A DNA stretch of 12,817 nucleotides, from assembly GCA_038326995.1 (NCBI GenBank), contig JBBQKP010000092.1, positions 1-12,817 of the forward strand, read 5' to 3'. Each line of letters opens with the position of its first letter. Position 1 is the stretch's first letter. The notes under the pieces were generated by a model. The model worked only from the letters and a program-made list of their open reading frames with translations. It made no database searches and was not told the DNA's origin. Position numbers and translations under genes: made by a program. Shown in pieces: positions 7,018 through 12,817 of this stretch. The DNA is from JBBQKP01 sp038326995 (GTDB lineage: Bacteria > Planctomycetota > Phycisphaerae > Tepidisphaerales > Tepidisphaeraceae).

Positions 7018-7911
7018 TCATATTCCCCTGATCATCGCCGGCGTCGCGAGCTTGCCGCCTCCCTGCTCCTGAACCGTGCGAAGATAGTCTGTCGCGGCCG
7101 CGATCGCGTAGAGGTCCAGGCCCAGTTCCGTGATGCTCTGCTCGACCAGTTTCATATCCTTCAGCGCGAGGTCGATCGAAAAACCTGGCGCGAAATCTTC
7201 AGATAGTACTTTCGGGCCGACGTTGGCGAGCTGCCAGCTCGCGCCCGCACCCGCGCCCACGACTTGCATCATCATCGCAGGGTCGAGCCCGCCCGCGCGA
7301 GCAAGCACGACCGCCTCGCAAACGCCCGCGAGCGTGCTGAACAGCGCGACCTGATTGCACAGCTTGCAGAGCTGGCCCATTCCGCTCGGGCCGACGTGGG
7401 TGATCGACTTTCCGACCGCCCGCAGCACGGGCAAGGCTGCTTCGAACGACGGAGACTCGCCGCCCACCATGATCGAAAGCGTTCCGTTCTTCGCGCCGAT
7501 GTCTCCGCCTGAAACGGGCGAATCGAGAAAATGAACGCCTTGCTGAAGCAGGCGCTCGTGGATGTTTCGCGTGACGGCCGGGCTGATGGTCGAGTGGTCG
7601 ATGACGATCGAACCGCGCGCGATCGCGCTGGCGATGCCGTTAATCGAGAAAATGACTTCTTCCACGTCGGCAGAATCAGTCACATTGATGAACACGATGT
7701 CGGAGTGTTTCGCGACCTCGGCGGGGCTTTGGTAAAGCGTCGCGCCCAAGTCCACCACCTCGCGTGCCTTGTCCGAAGTTCGATTCCACACGCCCAGCGC
7801 GTGCCCGGCTCTTATAAGATTCTGCGCCATGAAATTGCCCATGATGCCCAGCCCGATGTAGCCGAGTGTCATTTGACCTGGTCGCGGTGGGGTCTGATCC
7901 GAGGTGCTCAT
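7018..7911 (-). CDS. NAD(P)-dependent beta-hydroxyacid dehydrogenase (tartronate-semialdehyde reductase-like)
   Basis: This 297-residue protein belongs to the 3-hydroxyisobutyrate dehydrogenase superfamily. Residues about 15-175 form a Rossmann domain with the nucleotide loop GYIGLGIMG at 17-25, followed by VWNRT. The substrate-binding motif DSPVSGG is at 130-136. The catalytic stretch GMGQLCKLCNQ gives Lys183 and Asn186. Its KLCNQ resembles KLANQ of the GarR/GlxR reductases more than the KxxNN of 3-hydroxyisobutyrate dehydrogenase, and FSIDLALKDMKL at 244-255 also fits. The best guess is reduction of tartronate semialdehyde or a related beta-hydroxyacid/semialdehyde pair in the cytoplasm. 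The exact substrate is not settled. ATG at 7911 is used; an ATG at 7872 would remove a 13-residue Pro-rich extension and begin right at the Rossmann fold. It stands alone between gaps. Confidence 0.87.
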   Translation of the reverse strand: MSTSDQTPPRPGQMTLGYIGLGIMGNFMAQNLIRAGHALGVWNRTSDKAREVVDLGATLYQSPAEVAKHSDIVFINVTDSADVEEVIFSINGIASAIARGSIVIDHSTISPAVTRNIHERLLQQGVHFLDSPVSGGDIGAKNGTLSIMVGGESPSFEAALPVLRAVGKSITHVGPSGMGQLCKLCNQVALFSTLAGVCEAVVLARAGGLDPAMMMQVVGAGAGASWQLANVGPKVLSEDFAPGFSIDLALKDMKLVEQSITELGLDLYAIAAATDYLRTVQEQGGGKLATPAMIRGI

Positions 7912-7999
7912 TTGGGCAGGATATTACACTGTGTAGGTAACGAAGCGTTGTTGTGGGTCAACGTTCGTCTGGCGATGTGTTTCGGCTTAGTCTTCCTCC

Positions 8000-8017
8000 G
8001 GCCCGTCCGGCAGGACA
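8000..8017 (+). repeat. REP-like repeat, copy B
   Basis: GGCCCGTCCGGCAGGACA, identical to copy A at 4766-4783, with identity extending to the flanking C and TT. It lies upstream of the dehydrogenase gene, outside any coding sequence. Confidence 0.6.
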
Positions 8018-8164
8018 TTTATCTGTCGGTTATTCGAATACATGGCTTGCCAGCCGGGCCAGAATAGACAGCAGAATGGAGGTCAACACTCAACTTTGTT
8101 CCTGAAGAATTTCCAACCCAGATTGCTCGGGTTTTGATCTGTTTCTTTTCAGATGCCTGCTTCT

Positions 8165-8179
8165 GGCCTGTCCGGCACG
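8165..8179 (+). repeat. REP-like repeat, copy C (diverged)
   Basis: GGCCTGTCCGGCACG matches the first 15 bases of copies A and B at 13 positions. It faces copy D across a 58-base loop: 8165-8177 can pair with 8236-8248, with one G-T pair. Confidence 0.5.
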
Positions 8180-8230
8180 TATTTTATTTCTGCCTCCGGG
8201 TGAGCAGTGTTGAAAGGAACGAAACTTCAG

Positions 8231-8248
8231 TGTCCTGCCGGACGGGCC
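8231..8248 (-). repeat. REP-like repeat, copy D (inverted)
   Basis: TGTCCTGCCGGACGGGCC is the exact reverse complement of the 18-base core of copies A and B, and the match extends one more base (G at 8249). With copy C it forms an inverted pair, as is usual for REP/BIME-type elements. Confidence 0.6.
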
Positions 8249-8373
8249 GGAATCGAATCCGGATTCTCAGTTCTGTTAGGAAATTCGAAGAACCCGCTTA
8301 CTGCGTGCGCGGCTCTTTTAACACCTTCGGCAGTCGCGCGGCGCAACGACAACCGCCGCGGACGAAGCTCAAT

Positions 8374-8748
8374 TCACCTCGCGACCGCCCACCACGCGCA
8401 CCACAAGATTGGCATCGCCCACCACGCGCTGAACTCCAGCCGACGTGCTGCAAACAAAACGATCACGCCCAAAAATAGTTGCGACGCGAACATCACGACA
8501 TGCAATTCTTTAATTGTCAGCAGCCCGAGCAAAACCGTCCCGCCGACCAGCATTCGTTCACTCGTGTGCCGTTTCAATTTGATCGCATCGCTTGGCGTGG
8601 TGACCAAGAGCCCGATGATCATCATCGTGAACACCAAAAGCACGACCGCCATCACCCGCGATGAGGTAAACAGCAGCACGATCGGCTGCGCGACCAGCGC
8701 CAGAGCGACGACGATCTGCCAGGCGAGGAAGCGAAGTCGAATGCTCAT
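8374..8748 (-). CDS. Small multi-span membrane protein of unknown function
   Basis: This 124-residue, very hydrophobic protein has four or five predicted membrane segments (about 8-28, 32-50, 66-80, 82-101 and 106-122). A short basic loop, DAIKLKRHTSER at 54-65, lies between the second and third. No family is recognised. The ATG at 8748 is chosen because it forms an ATGA overlap with the TGA stop of the upstream gene; an upstream start (8811) would add residues encoded inside that gene. The 4-base overlap implies translational coupling to the nucleotidyltransferase-like gene. Tryptophan-rich segments near the C-terminus (SAWWAMPILWCAWWAVAR) suggest a position at the membrane interface. It is the last gene of the three-gene unit. 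Confidence 0.7.
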   Translation of the reverse strand: MSIRLRFLAWQIVVALALVAQPIVLLFTSSRVMAVVLLVFTMMIIGLLVTTPSDAIKLKRHTSERMLVGGTVLLGLLTIKELHVVMFASQLFLGVIVLFAARRLEFSAWWAMPILWCAWWAVAR

Positions 8749-9626
8749 GGAACTGTGTCTATCGCGGAAATGCTCGCGGGCAAAGTTTCCTCGCCGGTCA
8801 GCACAAACCAATTCCGAACCGCCGCGGCCAGCACTTCAGAATTGCCGCGGAGCAGGTGCGTATCATGCGAAAGTCGCTGGCGAAATTCGGCATGGTCGAT
8901 CAGATCCCAGCAGTCTTTGACGTCGCGAAAATCCTTGGCGCGTTTGCTGAACAGCTTTGCGACAAGCAGATCGATCGGGTCCACGACGCGAACATCTAGC
9001 GGGCCGAACTTATCCAGAGACCACGTTCGCGTGTTCCAGCCCGTGGGAAGATAATGTGATGCGGCATGGGTGATCGAGAGACGATGGCGCGCCTTGATGT
9101 CATCGAGCACCGCATGCTGATCTCGAAGTTCTTCGGGCAGTTCGTCCAGAACATCAATATTTTCCGTGGCCCGCTCGATGAGGTGTTTCAGCAGTAAAAC
9201 GCTCGAACCGCCGACCACGATCGAAACCCTTTCTCGCAATTGTGTCGAGACATCCCTGAGGCATTCGATGACGTTCTGGGCAGAAATGGGTTCGATGAGT
9301 CGGGGCAAGATGGACGGAAATTTGTTCGGCTCGATTGAATGCGAAGTTATGTCCTGCATCAGTCTCAAGTCAACCGCAGTCTCGGCATGCCCGGCGATTT
9401 TCTGTGCGACGAAATTACGCCCGAGCGTCCGGCCGAGCGCTCCAAAACACTCTCGCATCAACACGATCGATCGCGGGTCGGGATCGGGCGTTCGCAGCGC
9501 GTTTGCAAGGCGAACGAGAAGTGCTTTCGGCGAGATCGACGACGATCGAGTGACGATTCGCCAAAGGGCCGCGAGCGAATCTGCGCCCACTTTAATTTTC
9601 GCGACGTCTTTCGCTTCCGCGGTCAC
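8745..9626 (-). CDS. AbiEii/DUF6036-like nucleotidyltransferase-fold protein
   Basis: This is a 293-residue soluble protein. The C-terminal part (about 116-245) looks like a minimal nucleotidyltransferase domain of the AbiEii/DUF6036 type: VVGGSSVLLL at 137-146 (the GGS loop), RATENIDVL at 152-160 (the DxD site, here Asn156-x-Asp158), LDVRVVDPIDLLVAKL at 210-225 (possible third acidic residue Asp211) and RAKDFRDVKD at 229-238. The first 115 residues match no family I recognise. Such proteins transfer nucleotides in toxin-antitoxin systems or have unknown roles. The replaced first Asp makes catalysis uncertain. GTG at 9626 overlaps the TGA of the amidohydrolase gene by 4 bases, and its own TGA overlaps the next ATG by 4 bases. 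The fold call is from motifs only. Confidence 0.72.
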   Translation of the reverse strand: MTAEAKDVAKIKVGADSLAALWRIVTRSSSISPKALLVRLANALRTPDPDPRSIVLMRECFGALGRTLGRNFVAQKIAGHAETAVDLRLMQDITSHSIEPNKFPSILPRLIEPISAQNVIECLRDVSTQLRERVSIVVGGSSVLLLKHLIERATENIDVLDELPEELRDQHAVLDDIKARHRLSITHAASHYLPTGWNTRTWSLDKFGPLDVRVVDPIDLLVAKLFSKRAKDFRDVKDCWDLIDHAEFRQRLSHDTHLLRGNSEVLAAAVRNWFVLTGEETLPASISAIDTVP

Positions 9627-10624
9627 GCGGCCACCTGCATTGGCCCGAACTTCTGGCCCATCTTCCCAAGCACCCGAACCGCATTATCGTGATATAGTTT
9701 CTGGAGCGTCTCGTCCGGTAGCGCAAGCCCACGCAAGATAGGCTGCTGATTCAACGTAAGATCCGGGTCGAGAATCGGGCTCTGGCCCGAATATCCCGTC
9801 TCAAACAGCTTGCGGTGACACCACCACCTTGACGCGAGGAAATCAAAGTCGCGCAGGTCGCCCGACACCTGATCACTGCCCCAGATCAGTCGGTCCTCGT
9901 TGCGAATGACGAACTCCCGCGCGGCCTGCCTTTGATGCGAAATCTCGCGCACCATCCAGCGCGTCGCACTCAAGTCCAGCACTAGATCAGGGAACCGATC
10001 CAACAGTTTTTGCACGCGCGGAAGGTCCTCAGGATTGCCCGCGATATGAGCACACCACCACGGCCAGCCGCGGTGCTCCTCTAATGCACTTTCCCACCAC
10101 GCGTAATGCTCGTCGCGAGTGCCGTAGATTGACGTGTCGGCATACTGCTTGCTGTACCACAGCGACGGGTCGCCGATGTGCGTCATGATGATCATGCCGC
10201 GGTCGCGAATTTCTCTCATGATTCGGCGAATCTCCGGCGAATCGAGCCGCCAGCCCCAGCGCTGCATCGTCTGCGGGGCCATGTGAATTTTCGCCATCTT
10301 CGCGCCAAGATTCGCAAACGCGTCGAGCCGTCTGAGCCACGTGTCCATCCGCGTGTGTTTCGACTCGTCGTATTTCGGCACGGCCACGAACGCCAGACGA
10401 TGGCCCCATTGCCTCGACAGGCCGATCGCTTCTTCCAAGGGCGTTTGCGTCACGAAATGGTCGATCCCAAAATGGTCTGCCCCTTCGAACCACACACTCG
10501 CGTGCCGCCTGGCAAAAAGGTGCACGTGCGCATCAATTACCGGCCCGCGCACCTTCGGCCGGGGAAGCGGGCTTCGGAAGTTCAGGCCGATCTGGTTGTG
10601 GTCGAGCAATGCCGTCACCGTCAA
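9623..10624 (-). CDS. Metal-dependent amidohydrolase (Amidohydro_2 type)
   Basis: This 333-residue TIM-barrel hydrolase carries metal-binding residues visible as DAHVHLF (His33, His35), THIGDP (His149), CAHIAGN (His193) and WGSDQ (Asp251). The C-terminal YHDNAVRVLG at 311-320 matches the closing helix of the PF04909 family. Such enzymes hydrolyse or decarboxylate small cyclic or carboxylated substrates in the cytoplasm; the substrate cannot be named. The region 140-200 is Trp-rich. The start is uncertain: TTG at 10624 gives the full frame, GTG at 10618 is nearly equal, and no clear ribosome-binding site is seen. A TACACT -10-like hexamer lies at 10628-10633, so a short or absent leader is possible. 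It is the first gene of a three-gene unit and is divergent from galU. Confidence 0.85.
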   Translation of the reverse strand: MTVTALLDHNQIGLNFRSPLPRPKVRGPVIDAHVHLFARRHASVWFEGADHFGIDHFVTQTPLEEAIGLSRQWGHRLAFVAVPKYDESKHTRMDTWLRRLDAFANLGAKMAKIHMAPQTMQRWGWRLDSPEIRRIMREIRDRGMIIMTHIGDPSLWYSKQYADTSIYGTRDEHYAWWESALEEHRGWPWWCAHIAGNPEDLPRVQKLLDRFPDLVLDLSATRWMVREISHQRQAAREFVIRNEDRLIWGSDQVSGDLRDFDFLASRWWCHRKLFETGYSGQSPILDPDLTLNQQPILRGLALPDETLQKLYHDNAVRVLGKMGQKFGPMQVAA

Positions 10625-10685
10625 GAGAGTGTAGCGAGAACTTCTACCGGCGGCGAATCGAACACGCTGCTCGTTCGCTCAAACT

Positions 10686-10703
10686 TGTCCTGCCGATCGA
10701 GCC
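10686..10703 (-). repeat. REP-like repeat, copy E (degenerate)
   Basis: TGTCCTGCCGATCGAGCC matches copy D at 15 of 18 positions, including its first ten bases. It sits in the divergent gap between the amidohydrolase and galU, again outside coding sequence. At this level of identity chance is possible. Confidence 0.3.
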
Positions 10704-10732
10704 TGAAGACATTACCGCCTTTCCAACGCGCG

Positions 10733-10760
10733 TTGCCCACGCTGCCCTGTTCTCTATAGT
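10733..10760 (+). promoter_or_regulatory. Sigma-70-like promoter of the galU-type gene
   Basis: TTGCCC (10733-10738, four of six matches to TTGACA) is followed after 16 bases by TATAGT (10755-10760, five of six matches to TATAAT). Transcription would start near 10767, giving a leader of about 36 bases. A CAGGA ribosome-binding site then lies about nine bases before the ATG at 10803. Confidence 0.5.
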
Positions 10761-10802
10761 GTCTGCTCTTCCGATACCTCTACCCACTCAGGAACATTAC
10801 CC

Positions 10803-11759
10803 ATGGCCAAAGTTCGCAAAGCCGTCATCACCGCCGCCGGACGTGGGACTCGTCAATACCCCGCATCCACAGCCGTCAAAAAAGAAATGTTCCCACTGGT
10901 CGATCGTGACGGCCTGACCAAGCCAGTCATCCAGATAATCGGCGAGGAAGCCATCGACAGCGGCATCGAAGAAATCTGCATTGTCACTCCGCCCGGCGAG
11001 GAAAAGTATTACCGCGAATACTTTCGCCGTCTTCCTGAAAATCTCGTCAAGGCCTTCCGCGGCAAGGACTGGGCGATCCTCGAAAGTGAGAAGCTGCAGG
11101 CCTTCGGCGAGCGCCTCTACTTCGCAGAGCAATCCACACCCGAAGGCTTCGGCCACGCCGTCTTCCAGAGCAAGAAATTCTGCAACGGCGAGCCGTTCCT
11201 GCTCATGCTGGGCGACCACATCTACACCACCGACATCAAGGACCGCTGCGCCCGGCAAATCATCAAGGTCTACGAACAGTACATGCTCGACGCCTGCACG
11301 GGCGTGCAGGCCACCCTCGAGCGCCACCTGCACCTGTTCGGCACAATCAAGGGAGCGCCTATCGATGCCAGCAAGGGCATCTACAAGGCCGAGCAAATCG
11401 TCGAAAAACCCTCGATCGAATATGCACGTGAACACCTCGCCTCGCCCGGCCTGGCCGCGGGAAATTACCTCGCGCACTTCGGCATGCACGTATTCGGCCA
11501 CGGCATCTTCGACTCCCTCGAATACCTCATCAAAAACAACATTCGAGAGAAGGGCGAATTCCAGCTCACCGCCGCCCAGGAACACCTGCGAACCCAGACC
11601 GACAAATACTGGGCCGTCACCACGCAGGGCCAGCGCTACGACACCGGTATTCCGTATGGCCTGATGGAAACACAGCTCGCGCTGGCGCTCAACGGCGTGC
11701 ACCGAACCGAAATCTGTGAGGCCATCGCGCGAATTCTCACCACGCAGGTGAAGGGATGA
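10803..11759 (+). CDS. galU: UTP-glucose-1-phosphate uridylyltransferase (GalU type)
   Basis: This 318-residue cytoplasmic enzyme makes UDP-glucose from UTP and glucose 1-phosphate, the sugar donor for envelope polysaccharides. Motifs fit the bacterial GalU family: the nucleotide-binding GRGTRQYPAST at 13-23, KKEMFP at 26-31, GFGHAV at 115-120, the metal-site GDH at 137-139, EKP at 201-203 and QRYDTGIPYG at 277-286. Length is close to the usual 290-310. ATG at 10803 is supported by an AGGA ribosome-binding site. It is the only complete gene on the plus strand here, has its own promoter at 10733-10760 and is followed by a hairpin region. GalF-like or other nucleotidyltransferases of the same fold are the alternative, but the spacing of motifs favours GalU. 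Confidence 0.92.
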   Translation: MAKVRKAVITAAGRGTRQYPASTAVKKEMFPLVDRDGLTKPVIQIIGEEAIDSGIEEICIVTPPGEEKYYREYFRRLPENLVKAFRGKDWAILESEKLQAFGERLYFAEQSTPEGFGHAVFQSKKFCNGEPFLLMLGDHIYTTDIKDRCARQIIKVYEQYMLDACTGVQATLERHLHLFGTIKGAPIDASKGIYKAEQIVEKPSIEYAREHLASPGLAAGNYLAHFGMHVFGHGIFDSLEYLIKNNIREKGEFQLTAAQEHLRTQTDKYWAVTTQGQRYDTGIPYGLMETQLALALNGVHRTEICEAIARILTTQVKG

Positions 11760-11817
11760 GCTAATCGGTTCTAGAACTTTTGCACACCTAAAAATTCGTT
11801 ACTGCTCTGATGATTAT

Positions 11818-11886
11818 GCGCCGGTCGGAGACCTATCTCACCTCAAGATTGTTGGTGGCACCGGTCTCCGACCGGTGTTCTTTCTT
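11818..11886 (+). terminator. Candidate galU terminator with two alternative hairpins
   Basis: A compact hairpin CACCGGTC-TCC-GACCGGTG (11859-11877) is followed by GTTCTTTCTT, a reasonable rho-independent terminator for galU. The same right arm can instead pair over 13 perfect bases with CCGGTCGGAGACC at 11821-11833, giving a longer stem with a 29-base loop. On the minus strand the stems are not followed by a T-run, so termination of the convergent ABC gene is less clear. Confidence 0.5.
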
Positions 11887-11934
11887 CGCAAGAACATGAC
11901 AGAGCGATTTGCAAAATAATGGTTTGGCATATCA

Positions 11935-12817
11935 CTAGTTTGCCGCGGCCAGCTCGTAACCGCTTCGAAGAAATCGGTCGAGCCATTCGTTCCTCTCTCG
12001 AACCAACTCGGGCGGGCCGCTGTCGAGCACCTTGCCGTTTTCAAGCACATACACAAGGTCGCACCGCGAGACCAGGCTGGGCCGGTGACTCGTCAGCACC
12101 GTCGTGCGGCATGTCATCAATCGATCGATCGCCTCGATGATCGCGTTCTCGCTGTCGGGCTCAACACTGCTGGTCGGCTCGTCGAGCAGCAGCACGCGCG
12201 GGTCGGAAAGAAATGCCCGCGCGATGGAAATGCGCTGCTTCTGTCCTCCCGATAGCCGCACGCCGCGCTCGCCCACTTCGGTGTCGTAACCCTTGGGAAG
12301 CTGCAGGATGAATTCGTCCGCCGCCGCCGCTCGCGCCGCTTCCCGAACTTCGTCGAGCGTCGCCTCGGGTCTGCCGTATCGGATGTTTTCCAGCACACTC
12401 TGGCGAAAAAGAAAAGTCTCCTGCTGAACCAGTGCGAATGCGGGCCTGAGTGATTCGAGCGTGATCGAGCGAAGGTCTTTTCCGTCGAGTGTGACCGCGC
12501 CTTTTGTTGGATCGTAGAACCGCACGATCAGGCCGAGCAGCGTGCTCTTGCCACTTCCGCTCGGCCCGCACAGCGCGACGCGCTTGCCCGCGGGAATGTC
12601 GATCGAGACGTCCGACAGCACCTCGCGATTTTTTCCCCCGCCCAGGTCGTAGGCGAAGGTCACGTCTGTCAATCGGATTTTGCCGTTGATGTTATTGATC
12701 GCCTTCGCGCCCGGTACGTTGGTGATGTCATTGGTTTCGTCCAGCACTTCGAACACACGCCGACCCGCCGCGATCGCCTTCTGCACCATGTCGTTCACGC
12801 GCGCAAGCGAATACACC
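11935..12817 (-). CDS. ABC exporter ATPase domain, partial (5' end outside window)
   Basis: The last 293 or so residues of an MsbA-like ABC exporter half-transporter are present, with the start beyond the right edge. Residues 1-45 are the end of the membrane domain and linker (VQKAIAAGRRVFEVLDE). The nucleotide-binding domain follows: Walker A GPSGSGKST at 84-92, Q-loop VQQETF at 130-135, signature LSGGQKQR at 188-195, Walker B VLLLDEP at 208-214 and switch His in TSHRPS near 244. The D-loop after Walker B reads SSVEPDSE, whereas the usual form is SALDPESE. Such exporters move lipids, peptides or drugs across the inner membrane; the substrate is not readable here. A TAG at 11935-11937 ends the gene. 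It converges with galU. No true start codon is visible, so the apparent GTG at the edge is just an internal Val. Confidence 0.9.
   Translation of the reverse strand, partial: VYSLARVNDMVQKAIAAGRRVFEVLDETNDITNVPGAKAINNINGKIRLTDVTFAYDLGGGKNREVLSDVSIDIPAGKRVALCGPSGSGKSTLLGLIVRFYDPTKGAVTLDGKDLRSITLESLRPAFALVQQETFLFRQSVLENIRYGRPEATLDEVREAARAAAADEFILQLPKGYDTEVGERGVRLSGGQKQRISIARAFLSDPRVLLLDEPTSSVEPDSENAIIEAIDRLMTCRTTVLTSHRPSLVSRCDLVYVLENGKVLDSGPPELVRERNEWLDRFLRSGYELAAAN

Larger units (their letters stand above)
7912..8373. other. 462-base intergenic region with palindromic repeats
   Basis: No credible gene is seen on either strand; open frames here have no recognisable motif and run into the antisense of neighbouring genes. 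The region separates the start of the dehydrogenase gene from the stop of the small membrane protein gene, so it should hold the dehydrogenase promoter and the end of the upstream unit's transcript. It carries three copies of the REP-like repeat (8000, 8165 and 8231). The last two face each other and can form a stem of 13 positions with one G-T pair. Confidence 0.6.

Noticed and set aside
8115..8135. AACCC/GGGTTTT hairpin resembling a plus-strand terminator
   Set aside because: The stem is only five pairs and no plus-strand gene ends upstream of it.
8244..8264. tRNA T-arm-like sequence (minus strand CCGGATTCGATTCCGG)
   Set aside because: The invariant G-C pair closing the T-loop is absent and no acceptor, D or anticodon arm can be built around it.
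8337..8360. GC-rich hairpin (CGCGGCG / CGCCGCG) just beyond the membrane protein gene
   Set aside because: No T-run follows on the minus strand, so it is not supported as an intrinsic terminator; such short GC stems are frequent by chance.
8207..8920. Plus-strand open frame of 237 codons
   Set aside because: It runs antisense through the membrane protein gene and into the nucleotidyltransferase-like gene, has low-complexity Ser/Thr/Arg composition and lacks a ribosome-binding site.
10797..11702. Minus-strand open frame of 301 codons opposite galU
   Set aside because: The plus-strand protein has full GalU motifs, a promoter and a ribosome-binding site; the antisense translation has no family features.

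Overview
The window looks like chromosomal DNA of a GC-rich, Gram-negative-type bacterium, most plausibly a planctomycete (Phycisphaerae-like). This is an inference. It rests on a secreted protein ending in a PEP-CTERM sorting tag (VPEPT, hydrophobic stretch, RRR), on several GTG/TTG starts, and on the mix of families: DUF547, DUF2064/TIGR04282, a GarR-like dehydrogenase and a SPOUT methyltransferase. There are no transposases, phage genes, tRNAs, rRNAs or CRISPR arrays. Eleven protein genes are well supported, including one cut by the right edge, and a short gene tail is probable at the left edge.

Layout. Positions 3-80 (+) probably hold the last codons of a gene running in from the left. 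Positions 166-4656 (-) form a four-gene unit, read in the order: secreted peroxiredoxin-like protein, membrane-anchored DUF547 protein, a large fusion of a multi-membrane-span GT-C-type glycosyltransferase with a GT2 glycosyltransferase, and a DUF2064/TIGR04282 glycosyltransferase-like protein. A hairpin plus U-tract at 93-117 fits its terminator. TIGR04282 proteins often sit in loci annotated for arsenosugar biosynthesis, but the radical SAM and methyltransferase partners are not in this window. Positions 4863-5669 (-) encode a TrmH/SpoU-type RNA 2'-O-methyltransferase. Positions 5725-6840 (-) encode a PEP-CTERM protein with trypsin-like triad motifs and a good sigma-70-type promoter. Positions 7018-7911 (-) encode a beta-hydroxyacid dehydrogenase of the tartronate-semialdehyde reductase type.

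Positions 7912-8373 contain no recognisable gene but carry three copies of a short palindromic repeat. Related copies lie near 4770 and 10690, also between genes. Positions 8374-10624 (-) form a tightly coupled three-gene unit in which each junction is a 4-base start/stop overlap: metal-dependent amidohydrolase, AbiEii/DUF6036-like nucleotidyltransferase-fold protein, small membrane protein. This is the least explained set of genes here and the best candidate for an undescribed functional unit. Divergent from it, 10803-11759 (+) encodes a GalU-type UTP-glucose-1-phosphate uridylyltransferase with its own promoter. Two alternative GC-rich hairpins (11818-11886) separate it from a convergent, truncated ABC exporter ATPase (11935 to the right edge).

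Together the sugar-nucleotide enzyme, the glycosyltransferases and the PEP-CTERM protein point to cell-envelope and surface-polysaccharide functions. The remaining genes are ordinary metabolic or RNA-modification functions with no evident link between them.
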